Source: Carallia brachiata
Taxonomy: Eukaryota > Streptophyta > Magnoliopsida > Malpighiales > Rhizophoraceae
DNA length: 64,000 nt
Assembly (NCBI GenBank): GCA_021464245.1
Contig: JADCRB010000151.1
Location: 356,947 to 420,946, forward strand
Direction of reading: 5' to 3'
Positions 25,243 to 35,734 of this stretch are shown one piece after another (position 1 is the stretch's first letter; the number at the start of each line of letters is the position of its first letter). A program made the position numbers and the translations under genes. Below the pieces are notes generated by a model, which was not told the DNA's origin, made no database searches, and saw nothing but the letters and a program-made list of their open reading frames with translations.

Positions 25243-25412
25243 TAGAGCAGCCCAAATCCCAGTGGTGGGGAAAGTGTGTTCTCACCACGCCAAACGGTGA
25301 TCTGAATTCATGCCCAGTCCTCGTACCTCCATCACCCAATGCCCAACTATGGGCTACCCAGCCTCTAAACTGCAGGAAAAAAAAAACATAATCTTTTTTT
25401 TTTTTGATAATG
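25243..25412 (+). mobile_element. SINE-type retroposon with 18-bp target duplication
   Basis: The insert is flanked by aaagaatacattattgcc (25225-25242) and aaagaatacattatcgcc (25416-25433), an 18-bp duplication with one mismatch. It is about 170 bp long and ends in an A-run followed by a T-run. A-box-like (cccagtggtgg) and B-box-like (gatctgaattc) motifs lie near its 5' end, fitting a tRNA-derived SINE transcribed by RNA polymerase III. The box matches are imperfect; the duplication and tail are the stronger evidence. Confidence 0.7.
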
Positions 25413-25639
25413 AAAAAAGAATACATTATCGCCCTTACCTTATTTAGGTAATTTTTATTTATTTCACTTTTAATCTTTTTTTTTAATTTGCTTTTTTTTT
25501 TTTTGGCTAAAGAAAGGTGGGAAAACCCATTACAAAGCTATCATTCTAGGATGACAGACTCCTTGAGCATCCTCAACAAGGATACGTTTCAACTCTACTG
25601 TGGGTTGGTCCAAGAAGCATAGACCAAAAGGGTATAACA

Positions 25640-26060
25640 AGGCAAAAGAAGCTAGCTAGTCGGCGGTCCGGTTGGCTTCTCGGAAGGCACGGACAAGCCT
25701 AACATCCCATAAGCGCTGCAACAAGTCCCTACAATCCTTGATCAGATTGGCTTGTGGATGAGGAGGAGAAACACCATTGCAAATCACGGCCAAAGCAGCA
25801 TGGGAATCCATTTCAACAAGAAGTTTTTTAAACCCCAAGGTCCATTCACAAGTGAGACCATGAAAAAGACCCCAAAGTTCGGCCGCAAGAGCAGAAGCAT
25901 AGCCAATATTACTATAAAATTCACCAATCCAGTCCCCGTTGTGATCGCAAAAAACTCCACCGGCCCTAGCAAGTCCTGGACATCCTTTCGCAGCCCCATC
26001 AGTGTTCAACTTGATCCATGGCGGCAACGGAGGACCTCAACTGATAAACTGATGTTGCTT
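25640..26060 (-). pseudogene. LINE RNase H domain
   Basis: The domain begins near WIKLNTDGAAKG, containing the first catalytic Asp. AAELWG supplies the Glu, VEMDSHAAL the second Asp, and the closing NRTAD the fourth acidic residue. An in-frame TAG follows directly after NRTAD, before the residual C-terminal sequence. The catalytic set is complete by eye, but the domain is cut off from the polymerase by upstream stops. Confidence 0.85.
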
Positions 26061-26299
26061 ACTAGACCAGAAAGAACCTAATCGCTTTGTTTCCCATGCC
26101 TTTAAACAATCCGTTGCAGCATTAAGGAGAAATCCCTTAGAATAACGCAACACCGAAACTCCTTCAAAGGCTTGAGTGTTTTGCCAACGCCAACACCACC
26201 AGCAAGTCACGGAAAATAGAATCGGCCAATCTGGACAATGTAACCCCCCAAAATTATGTTGTAGATTTTGTGAAATTATCCTTGATCAAACTAAAAAAG

Positions 26300-26560
26300 A
26301 TAGCACGACGAGCAGGTTAAACCAAGAGCTTCCGAAGCATAGCCGCCTTCCTGCAGTCTCGTAGTAAATGCAAGACAGTCTCCACTTGATCGTGGCAGAT
26401 AGGACATAAATTCATGGAGTCAAATCCTCTTTGCCAACGCTCATAGTTAGCTAAAATACAGGAATGACTGACTTGGCACAGAGAACACTGAATGTGCTCG
26501 GGCACCATAAGCTTCTAAGGAGAACCATAGGCCTTTTGTCAAGAGGAATGGGTTTAGCCC
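26300..26560 (-). pseudogene. LINE zf-RVT zinc-binding region
   Basis: The frame contains CSLCQVSHSC, then ERWQRGFDSMNLCPICHDQ, then ETVLHLLRDC. The C-x2-C ... H-x-C pattern between polymerase and RNase H is typical of plant L1 elements. It stops shortly after the last cysteine. Confidence 0.75.
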
Positions 26561-26674
26561 ATCAAAACCATGTAAGCAGACTTCATCGATAAAGAGCCAT
26601 TAGGCAAAAAGGCCCAGCCATAAGCATCCTCGACCAAGGGGTCAGAAGAGAGCTTAACGGCTGCAAGAAGCTAC

Positions 26675-28574
26675 TTAGCTACCAAGGATAATTTTCCATG
26701 AAGTGAACTCCAATCCATCCCTGGGACTAATCCCAGTAATATTTAACCGGCAAGGCCAACTCATCTTGGGAAATAAAAGAATTGGAAAAATCGAGAAGAG
26801 GCTGAGGCAACAACCAACAGTCAGTCCAAAATAGAACCGAAGCTCCATTCCCCACCCGGCGAAGTAGACCATTCCCCAGACAATGCTTGAATTGCACCAT
26901 CCCTCGCCAAGTAAGAGAGGCATTTCATTTCGTATCAAAGGACACATGGTCGGTACTCCCATGGCAGTACTTAGCTTGCAGAATCTATACTATAGACTAT
27001 CTTTTTCCCGAAGTAATTGCCAATTCGACTTTGCAAGCATCGCACAATTCATGGGGCGCACTTTCCTTGTCCCCAAACCCCCCAAACCTTTAGGCTTACA
27101 TACTATGGTCCAGTTAATTAAATGAACCTTTTTGTGGGCTGCAATATCACCCCAGAGGAAACTATGGTGCCACTTGTCAATTCAGTAGCACATGCCAATT
27201 GGGAGCAAAACTGTAACTGTCTCAAATTTCAAGTGCAACTAAAATAAAGAAGAGAAAATCACTGTTATTTCTTTATACATAAATTTCAATTGTTTGCACA
27301 TGAAATTCGATCAGTTGCATTCAGACAGCATTTCAGCCACATTTTCTTTGAAAAATGTAACTTTTTAAAACTAGAATAGCGGTACTAATAGATTTCAACA
27401 AAGTCAATCGCCCTGCAAAGGAAAGGTGCTGTGCCCCCCCATCTTGCAAGATTAGACTGAATTTTATCAAGCACGACTTTATAAGTAGCATTGGTAACAC
27501 GACTATGGAGAACCGGCAACCCCATATACTTCCCCAAATCAGAGGTCTCAATAAGATTGGATGCGCGTGCAATCTGCCGCTCAACACCAATGGGCACATT
27601 CTTAGAGAAGAAAATGTGCAACTTCTTCAAATTCACTTGCTGCCCTGAACTAGCACAGAAAGAGTCCAAGCATCTTTTAATAACCCAAATCTGTTGTACT
27701 ATAGCTTCCCCAAAGAGACCAATGTCGTTCGTGAAAAATAAATGTGATAAAGTGGGACCCCCTCGAGATAGGAAAAGCAGTTGTCAAGCACCCTCCCATA
27801 CGGCTTGCTCAATTAAATGACATAATTGTTCTATGCACAGAAAGAACAAATGTGAAGACAAGGAATCTCCCTGGCAAAGTCCATGGGTGGGCTTAAACAG
27901 CGCCGATGACAATCCATTTCAGAGAACTTACATCCTGGACGAAGTAACATATTCCATGATCAAATCAGTTAGAGTACTAGGGAGCCCCAACTTATGCAAG
28001 GTACAACAAATAAAGTCCCAACTCAACCGATCATAAGCTTTTTCAATATCAAGTTTTAAGACCATACCACATTTTTTTCCTCGGAAGCCACTAAGCGAGT
28101 AGATCACTTTTTGTAAAATCACCACATTATCAGTGATTTGCCTCCCTGGAACTAAGCTTGTTTGAGTCGGGGCAACCCATACTGGTAAGAGATGTTTCAG
28201 GCGGGCAACTATCAGTTTAGCAATGACTTTGTAAGCCACATTGCACAAACTGATAGGCATAAGTCTGTGATTGTCTGAGAGACTTTAATTTTCGGAATAA
28301 GAGCAATAAATGTGTCATTGCTGCCTTCGGGAAGCCGCCCATCCCAGCATGCTGTGAGGACAAACTCAATAAGAGAGGACCCAACAATATCCCATAATTT
28401 ATGGTAAAAAATTGCCTGATAGCCATCCGAACCGGGAGATTTATAGGCTTCAATATCAAACACAACAGAATGGACCTCTCCTGGCATGAAACATCGCGCC
28501 AACTCTTCAAACTGCTCCCTTTCCATCATGCAACAGCACCCCTGAGGCAAAGTATCATGGAAGTCCAAGATCAC
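26675..28574 (-). pseudogene. LINE reverse transcriptase, broken, altered motif C
   Basis: Successive fragments match a plant L1 reverse transcriptase. An N-terminal piece carries the PGSDGYQAIFYHKLW-like segment. A palm piece (27928-28260) has LVPGRQITDN and KLDIEKAYDRLSWD, which holds the motif A Asp. Motif C reads LSHLFFTNDIGLFGEA, so the usual F-A-D-D core is F-T-N-D (27724-27735). A later piece has SGQQVNLKK and LGKYMGLPVLHSR, then a thumb/connection piece (26675-27190) has LWGD and KPKGLGGLG. Several frameshifts and stops separate these, and about 150 bp near 27190-27350 does not fit the domain, so an insertion or replacement lies there. Confidence 0.85.
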
Positions 28575-29763
28575 CTCAGAATATAAGTCCTTAAAAAAGA
28601 GGACGCATGCTGGCTTAGGCGACTATCATCCCATTCCCACTGACCTGGTTCAAGTTGGAGAGTAACAACTCGATTCCTTCTTCTCCGTGTAAGAGTTAAA
28701 GTATGAAAGTACTTAGTGTTCCTCTCTCCTTCAAGTATCCAGTTAGCTCTGGACTTCTGGAACCACAATAGCTCCTCCTCATTTAAAACCAAATCCAGCT
28801 CACGTTGCAGTTGTTTCTCAAGACTCAACAGGCTAGCACTAAAAATAGAATCTAGTCGGGCTTAACACACCTTAATATGTGCCAGCAGCACCTTCTTGCA
28901 CGAAAAGATATTACCAAAAATAATGGAGTTCCATCTGTGAAGCCGAGGAGTAAGGGAACGCAGCGCATCAGGAAGCGCAGCCTCTCCATTCCAAGCATCC
29001 TACACAACCTGCTGAAAATTGTCATGTAACAACCAATAACCGAGAAATCGAAATGGGCGCTGCACCCCACAACTAAGCTGTGGACCTTCAAGCTAGATTA
29101 ATAAGGAGCTATGATCTGAAGGAATTCGGGGCAAGTGCAAAACGATAACCTCAAGCCAATCAATATGCCAAGCCGTGTTACACAAGGCCCTATCCAAACG
29201 ACACAGGACCCTTGTACGCCTAGTAAGCCGACGAGCCCATTGATAGTCGAATGGGGTCAGTACCCCTTATTTTTTCATCCATAAAGCAAACGGCAACCAG
29301 ATTGTGATCTTGGGGTCAGTACCCCTTTTTTTTTCATCAAGCGCTCCATTGACATTGAAGTCACCGACTATTAGCCACAGCTCATTGATAGTCGAATGTA
29401 GTTGTCAAATCTTGGCAAAGAAGTCAGACTTCCGATCCTAATCCGGACTGACATAGCTGTAAATAACCAGGGCATCTTTTCCGTTTCCTGAACTTGCATA
29501 TGGGTGAACTGAAAGTCCTAATGAAGGAAAGTTAGCGACACCTGAGCCATATTCCAGAGGAGCCAAATCCCTCCGCTAAAGCCCCGAGCTTCTTCCCTCC
29601 GGACAGTAGAAAACCCAAGGGAATTGCAAACCCCTCTCAGCCTTGTAGCCACTGATTCGAGGCTCAACCGACACTACAATCGAAGGCTTATGCTATCAAA
29701 TGAACATCTTCAAAGTCTGCAAAAAAGCTCACTGACAGTACCATAACAATTCCAAACTAAAAT
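28571..29763 (-). pseudogene. LINE AP endonuclease, broken
   Basis: On the minus strand the domain starts near 29763 with a start reading M-N-I-L-V-W-N-C, normal for plant L1 endonucleases. It continues through a VEPRISG segment, a strand with LCRLDRAL-like residues near 29200, and the terminal S-D-H motif (PSDHSSLLI) near 29115. The linker to the polymerase (28571-28828) has LLWFQKSRANW and GERNTKYFH. Frames shift repeatedly. Confidence 0.75.
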
Positions 29764-30183
29764 GTTCATTAAAATAATGAGAAAAGGGCAAGACAAACCA
29801 ACAACAGGCCCTCGCGACGCCAGGCATGGCAGCAAGGTCCTGAGATGCAAAACAGTCCATCTGCGTTTCAGGGACCTCCTGAATCAAACAATCCACATTT
29901 GCTTCCCCCAATACCATGGCCGATTGAGTAGCAGGATCCGGAGGCTTGGGCGGGGTCAACACCAGCTCCACACGTCGGTGGGTAGGGGCCTCATGACGGA
30001 AGGAAAAAGACTCACCCCCCCCCCCCCCCCCGAAACACTTTGTAAGCGTATTTGAAATGGCCTTTGAGACCGTACATCCTTTCCTTTCCCTTCCCTTCCA
30101 CTTAGCTTCTCCGTACTTAGCAACACAACCACCAACCCTCCCGGCTAGATTCTGATCCAACCATTCCCACTTACCATCTCTTG
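29764..30183 (-). pseudogene. LINE ORF1 C-terminal remnant
   Basis: The frame ends just inside the endonuclease start and reads back to a stop near 30183. It contains low-complexity Gly (from a C-run on the plus strand) and Pro-rich segments, as seen in the variable C-terminus of plant L1 ORF1. The DUF4283 and zinc-knuckle parts are absent. Assignment rests on position. Confidence 0.5.
30015..30031 (+). repeat. Homopolymer C17
   Basis: Seventeen consecutive C bases lie within the ORF1 remnant. It is listed because such runs are length-variable and error-prone in sequencing. Confidence 0.9.
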
Positions 30184-30434
30184 TCTACTTACCTTTTCAC
30201 TTTCAGTAAATCACCATCTCCTACCCCTGTTTTTCTTATTTTTCCCCCGTAGTCTCCTTTTACACCAACAACCACGAAATTTCTCTGCAAATCAAATTCA
30301 GTACACACTGCACCCCTTTACTAACTTACAACATTATCTACCAACCTAAATCCTCCGTTGGTGAGGTTTTTTTTTTTTCTCTGAAACCCAGAAAATTCCT
30401 TCTTCGTCCTTCTTGGGCCTTGTTTTTTTCTCAT

Positions 30435-32287
30435 ATGGATCATGAAGGTGACTCGTCTGAGTTTAATGATTCCCCTCAATATGAAGGGGATATTTTCCTT
30501 CAGCTTCGGGATGACATGGTCTCTGCTGCGACAATCTCCAGAGCACTTTTAGTGGGTCGAGTGGTCTCAGAGAAGAAATTTGGATCTATTGTTGTCAAGG
30601 ACACTCTTAAGAGAGCCTGGGGTCTAAAGGTCGAGTTAGAGGTGAAGAATTTGAGGACTAATGTCTACCTCTTTTGTTTCCAGAGCGAAATTGAACGTCA
30701 CTGAGTTCTGAATGGAGCTCCCTGGTCCATGGCATGGTACCATTTGGTTCTGAAAGAGTGGCTGCCTAATATGGCCATTGATGAAATTAATTTAGCAACC
30801 TCTGTTTTATGGGTGCAAAAATATGGGCTCACTTTGTCCCAGATGAACTATGAAAAGGCTGTGAGTATTGGAAAGCTATTTGGGGAGCTGGTTGAAGCCG
30901 ACATCAAATCTGGGGATCCTAGTACAGTATCTAGCTTCATGCCACTGCTGGTGCGTTTCTTAGTGGACAAACCCTTACTTATTGGCTTCAACTGCAAAAG
31001 AAAAGACGGAGTTAGTTGGGTTTCCCTCAAATATGAGCGTCTCCCTGAATTTTGTCACTGGTGCGGCCTTTTGGGACATTTGGATAAGCAGTGTTCTCTA
31101 CTGGATTCGGTTGAAGTGAGAGACGAAAACGTTCACAGAAGTAGGCCATTTGGCCCCCATATGCATGCTGACCCACCACAGACCATGAGAAGCAACAAAA
31201 CCAACCGCATGCCCCGAAGACGTGAAGAATTTCTGCTGCCGTGCTCCGGCAGTATGCATGTCTCTAAGAATCAGAAAAGTGCATTCTCCAACAGGAAGTG
31301 GGAGCTGATGCCTCGGTGGTAGCGAAGATCAGACAAGTTGATGTGCCTGGCACTGACATAGTCAGAACTCAGTTGTTGGAAGAAGGAAACATCACCAAAC
31401 TTGTTGACCAAACCTCCTTAGAACAATTTTCCCCTAGTCACCAAAACAAAAGCATCTTTCCCGGAGACCCAAACCCCAAATATGTTTCCTCGTATTCGAA
31501 AAGGAAATTCTTACCCTCCTCAAAAGACAACAGCCCAAAAAAAACAAAACAAATGAACAACCCAACGGCTCTCTACCAACCTACAGCCTACCCCTCTGAA
31601 CCGACACCCTCTTGTGACAACCATGCATATACCACCTACCCCCACATCGAGACTTTAACACCGTGTTTGGTAACTTTTCAAAGGAAAGGAAAAAGAAAAG
31701 AAAATTTTAAAATTTTCTACTCATTTTCTTTTCTATTCATTTTCTATCAATCCAAACAATTACCTTTTACTTTTTCTCTCACAAATTACTATTCATTTTC
31801 TTTCTCATCATTACTTTTTATCAATCATAACATCATCATTACTGTACTATTTTCTATTCTTTTTCTTTTCTATTCACTTTCTACTTAAATTCTCACTATC
31901 CAATCACACCCTAAATATAACCAAATCAATTATCCCAAACCTCCCCGACTTCTCCTTTCAACCCGGCCTCAATACATTATCTAGTGGGCCTCGTGAAGCC
32001 CATCTTTCCTCCTGCGCAAGAAAGAATAGACCTTTAAAAATTAAAGCCTAAGCCGGATTTAAACCGACCCAAGTTTCAAACCCACAACCTGGTTATTCTA
32101 TTATTGCAGACCCCCAACCCAACAAGCTAAACACTACTATCTCCCCACATAATGCATCCTCCCAGATTCAACTTACACCGTTGAAGGAGTCAGTTCCTGA
32201 TGAGCATGGCACTTCCTCTCCGAGCTCAGCATATCCTCAACTCTCTGAAAAGGCGGTGGTGGCTAGCCAACAGCCACATGAAAGCCA
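30435..32287 (+). pseudogene. LINE ORF1: DUF4283 and zinc-knuckle protein
   Basis: ATG 30435 opens a DUF4283-type domain. An in-frame TGA at 30702-30704 stands where related elements have an Arg codon before VLNGAPW, and the frame continues to 31322. A CCHC-type knuckle reads FCHWCGLLGHLDKQC. The frame shifts near 31300 and a Tourist MITE interrupts the variable C-terminus at 31659-31911. L1 ORF1 proteins bind nucleic acid and package the element RNA. This copy cannot make a full protein. Confidence 0.85.
31659..31911. mobile_element. Tourist-like MITE inside LINE ORF1
   Basis: Termini are CACCGTGTTTGG and CCAATCACACCC, imperfect inverted repeats. TAA flanks both sides (31656-31658 and 31912-31914). 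The interior is CT-rich with actttttctctcacaaatta, shared with the MITEs at 22217 and 43873. It post-dates the LINE insertion. Confidence 0.8.
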
Positions 32288-33384
32288 ATGTTGATCTTGG
32301 CCTAGAACTGTCAAGGGTTAATTGTTGAGAGATGAAGTAACCTTGACAGTTCGAGCTCTTTGCGAGTTCACTTAGAAACACTGCCCATAGGTAGTTTTCT
32401 TATCAGAGACTAAATAAAAATAGGATAGGTTGGAAAGAATTAGAAACACCTTACAGTTTACAAACTCTTCATATGTGAACCCAGAAGGAAAGAAGGGAGG
32501 TCTAACAATTTGGTGGGCTGAACAAATTGACCTCCAGGTGTTAAACTCGTCATCCAATATTATAAATTTCCATTGTAATTCTTTTAATGGCAGGTTTTGG
32601 TTATTATTGTGCATTTATGGGGAGCCACGCGGCAGTGAGGGACTAGCAAGGTGGGAGGCCTTGAATTCTTTGCTTCCGCAAGGTAATATTCCTTGGATTT
32701 GTATCAGAGATTTTAACGGCTTAAGCAATGACATGGAAAAAATCGGGAAACGGCCAGTTCAACGACAAACACTTGGTCAATTTTATGGACTGTCACCAGT
32801 TGATCGACTTGGGCTTTAAAGGGCACCCCTATACATGGTCCAACAATCAGGGAGGCATCCATAATGTTCAACAGAGAATTGATAGACCTTGATCAGTCCA
32901 GAATGGGCTAGCCTTTTTCCAAACGCAACCCTCTTTCATGAGATGCATAAAGGCTCGGACCATTGTCCACTAGTTTTATCCACGATGAAAAGAATACAAA
33001 GAAGATCACATGTATTTAGATTTGAAGAAAGGTGGATTTTTAATGACCAATGTGGCCAAATTATTAAAGAGTCGGGAATCACCTTGTGGGATGTCAGAGT
33101 GCAAAACTGTCAGAATGCTTTGGGAAGATGGGCTAAAATAAATTTTCCTAACATAAGGAGAAAGATCACCAAGCTACAGCAACAGCTTAAACGGATTCAA
33201 TCCAACCCCATGACAGAAAAAAAACTAGGAGATGGAAAAGAGAATTATCCAAGAAATTGACTTAGCATGGTCACTGGAAGAAAGATACTGGCAACAAAGA
33301 TTTAGAGTGGACTGGCTCCAAGCAGGGGATCGAAACACTCATTTTTTTTCACCAATGTGCCTTAAATCGAAGGAGAAGGAATTA
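32288..33384 (+). pseudogene. LINE AP endonuclease, broken, plus strand
   Basis: The domain starts ATG 32288 as M-L-I-L-A-stop-N-C, where a Trp codon has become TAG. A SETK segment supplies the metal-binding Glu. The GDFN motif reads RDFN (ICIRDFNGLSND), so the Gly is lost. After a frameshift near 32790 come GFKGHPYTWSN and a short RIDR, then GSDHCPLV, the S-D-H catalytic end. The linker toward the polymerase has DWLQAGDRNTHFF and stops at the duplicated block. Confidence 0.85.
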
Positions 33385-35541
33385 TAGAGGACAACTTTAT
33401 CTTCAATTGACGGTAAGCTTCTTCAGCCCCGTTCGAGAAACACCAAAGTTATAATAAAACAAGATTTTAAGAAATATGAAGGTGTGTTCAGAATATAATT
33501 GATACTTATGAATATGAACAGGCGATGTAATTCAACAACCTTTATCCAATCTCATCATTCATTCCACGGCCCTGGACCTACAATCATCCCTCATATGGAG
33601 TTGCAATACAACAATCAGAAAGTTTCTAGCACTGAATTCTGTAACCAAGCAACTTTTTCTCCTGCAAGTGCCCTGGATAGACTAAAGCTGTTGTGGCTCC
33701 TTTTCCGAGACCCAACTCTCCCTGCTAAGATTTCCCTGCAGGATCCATTATCTCTGATGGCTACAGATAGAACCACAAATGTAAATACAGTGATTTCTCA
33801 GACATTATTCAAGCCTTTGACCCTCTTTAGCTCACTCTAAGTATCATATCACCAATTCATCATAATAATTTTTTTTAATCCAAAAAAAAAAAACGTCGCA
33901 CCTCTATAATTAGAGGAATTTCTCAAACTCAAGGTAACAAAGCTCTTTGTATAAGAAGTCGTAAAAAAGGAGTTTATGAATTGTATCCCCAATTTCGATA
34001 CTCAAATCGAAATTTTCCTAACGTTATTCAAATGTAAATGATATATAAACAACACTCTATAAGCCTAAAACAGAACCAATTCACCATTTTCAATAGTTAC
34101 CAGCTTTGTATCATTATTTCTCTCTCTACAGGGACTGAATGTTTAGCACCTCTAATCCCAATCAAGATGGACTTGAAAAAAAAAATTTCAATCTTGTTAT
34201 GTACTTTCTTTTCAGCTACTGAGTGAAATATCAATTTCTCTTACCCATACATGCATTCTTCTTTTGTGATGTTGATGTTGAAATCTATTATTCTATACAG
34301 TTCTATTTTTCCTAATATCTGTTTTGTTTATTAATTTTAGAAGATGGAGGTAATATAGATTTTGGATAATAAATTGAGTACTAGTGCTTCGTGATGCAGC
34401 AGCTAAAGGGATTGCCAAAATATGTAGTTATAATCAGACAATCAGCTTATGTTTCTGCTGCACATGTGCAACAATTTGATTGTACAACTTTTAGTAGATT
34501 TCTAGAGCCAAGTGAAAGTGCAAAACAATTAAAGAGAAAGTTTGTCAAGCTAAAGCAAGATGCAGCTATTGTTGTAGCGAGTATGGAAGGAAGGGAAGAC
34601 GGGAATGCGAGCATACTAGATTTGGTATAAATGAACAATAAGATAAACCAAATGAAAGCATTTAGAAGAAGGCAGATTTAGTTTTTGTTGTTGACATTTT
34701 AGATGCCTGACGTGACATGGCTGAATATTTACAATAGTTCGGGATAAAGATGAAGAAGAAGTTTTTCACAATTGTGTACTTCAACATTATTTGAGTTGAA
34801 TTTGGCTACAGTTAAACCAAACCCAAAAGAAAGTGACCATTCTTATAAACAATAATAATAATTATCAACTCCCTAATTACCTTCCAGTTACCTTCAGAAC
34901 GAAATCAAGTTTTCTACTGCCTAAAAAATAGGAGGTTTGGGTAGATCTTTTAAATTTTGGATTGATTAGGTTATTGCAAACAAAGAGAGGATAAAAATAT
35001 TTATAGCCTTCCACGTAGTCAACTAATGTCTATGATCATTTCAATCCAACGACCTATATTTTTTCTCTAGAACATTCTAGGGCAATTCAACAAATTTTAG
35101 AAGTTATATTTAGTACTATTAAGAGTATGTAGAGATGTCTACACCTCTCTAAGGTGTGTTACATTTGTTAGAACATTACAGAGTGTTTTTGATTCTTTTA
35201 TTTGATACAGGTTTTAATGAATTTGGATCAAATCATGTGGAAATTCATAAAGATAGTGATGATGACAATGATCGTGGGTTTGAGAATGATCCAATTTTTT
35301 ATGATTTTGGGTACAATACACCATAAAATGTTGCGGACGAATTCGACACTCAGAGAAATTATGATGATTATATGGATCAAGGAAATAAGGTTCAAAGTTA
35401 GTGTTGTTGAGTTTGAATGATGATGTATGATGCTGTTGGATATTAAAATAGTGATCAATGTACCTTAGATGTAAAATAATCGTGTAATTGATATTTTTCT
35501 TTTTTTTTTTAATTTTAGTAAAATCTTACGATTTTACGATC
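33385..35541 (+). repeat. 2.15-kb direct repeat, copy 1
   Basis: Copy 1 matches 35735-37888 closely over its whole length, with scattered substitutions and short indels. Two coding-like islands recur in both copies: one of about 80 codons (34391-34630), containing LKRKFVKLKQDAAIVVASME, and one acidic island near 35210-35400. On the + frame starting TTTTAATGAA the second island has many Asp and Asn residues and could be a C-terminal exon. No family was recognised. Confidence 0.85.
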
Positions 35542-35734
35542 CAATTCTGACTCTCCAAAACGATCCTAAGTAGGATTTCAACTATAAAAACCTTGCTTAA
35601 GATGCGCTCACGCTAACATTCCAATTTTGTGCATTAGGGTGCGGCCAAAACTCGCATTGACAACCCAAACTCAGAACGGAAGCAATTCAGGAATTTCGAG
35701 GGCAACTTTATCTTCAATTGAAGGTAAGCTTAAT
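35542..35734. other. Spacer between the 2.15-kb copies
   Basis: About 190 bp of unrelated sequence. Its right end holds a short partial duplicate of the repeat's own start (caactttatcttcaattg at about 35702-35720 and again near 35743), which may mark the recombination joint. Confidence 0.6.

Larger units (their letters stand above)
25491..30183 (-). mobile_element. Decayed L1-type LINE, minus strand
   Basis: On the minus strand the order is ORF1 tail, endonuclease, reverse transcriptase, zf-RVT, RNase H, then a poly(A) tail (T-run at about 25491-25504 on the plus strand). All plant L1 domains from the ORF1 C-terminus onward are present but split by many frameshifts and stops. The 5' part of ORF1 is missing, so the copy is 5'-truncated. 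No target duplication could be defined at the 5' junction, which abuts a plus-strand LINE. It is inactive. Confidence 0.9.
30184..33384 (+). mobile_element. Second L1-type LINE, plus strand, 3'-truncated
   Basis: A CT-rich leader (about 30184-30434) is followed by ORF1 (DUF4283 plus zinc knuckle) and an endonuclease. The sequence switches to the 2.15-kb duplicated segment at about 33385, inside the start of the polymerase linker, so the reverse transcriptase is missing. The endonuclease differs clearly in sequence from that of the neighbouring minus-strand LINE. This argues for two independent insertions, not a single inverted copy. Confidence 0.85.

Noticed and set aside
25491..33384. One LINE with a twin-primed 5' inversion
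   Set aside because: Both halves contain an endonuclease and the two endonucleases are clearly different in sequence.
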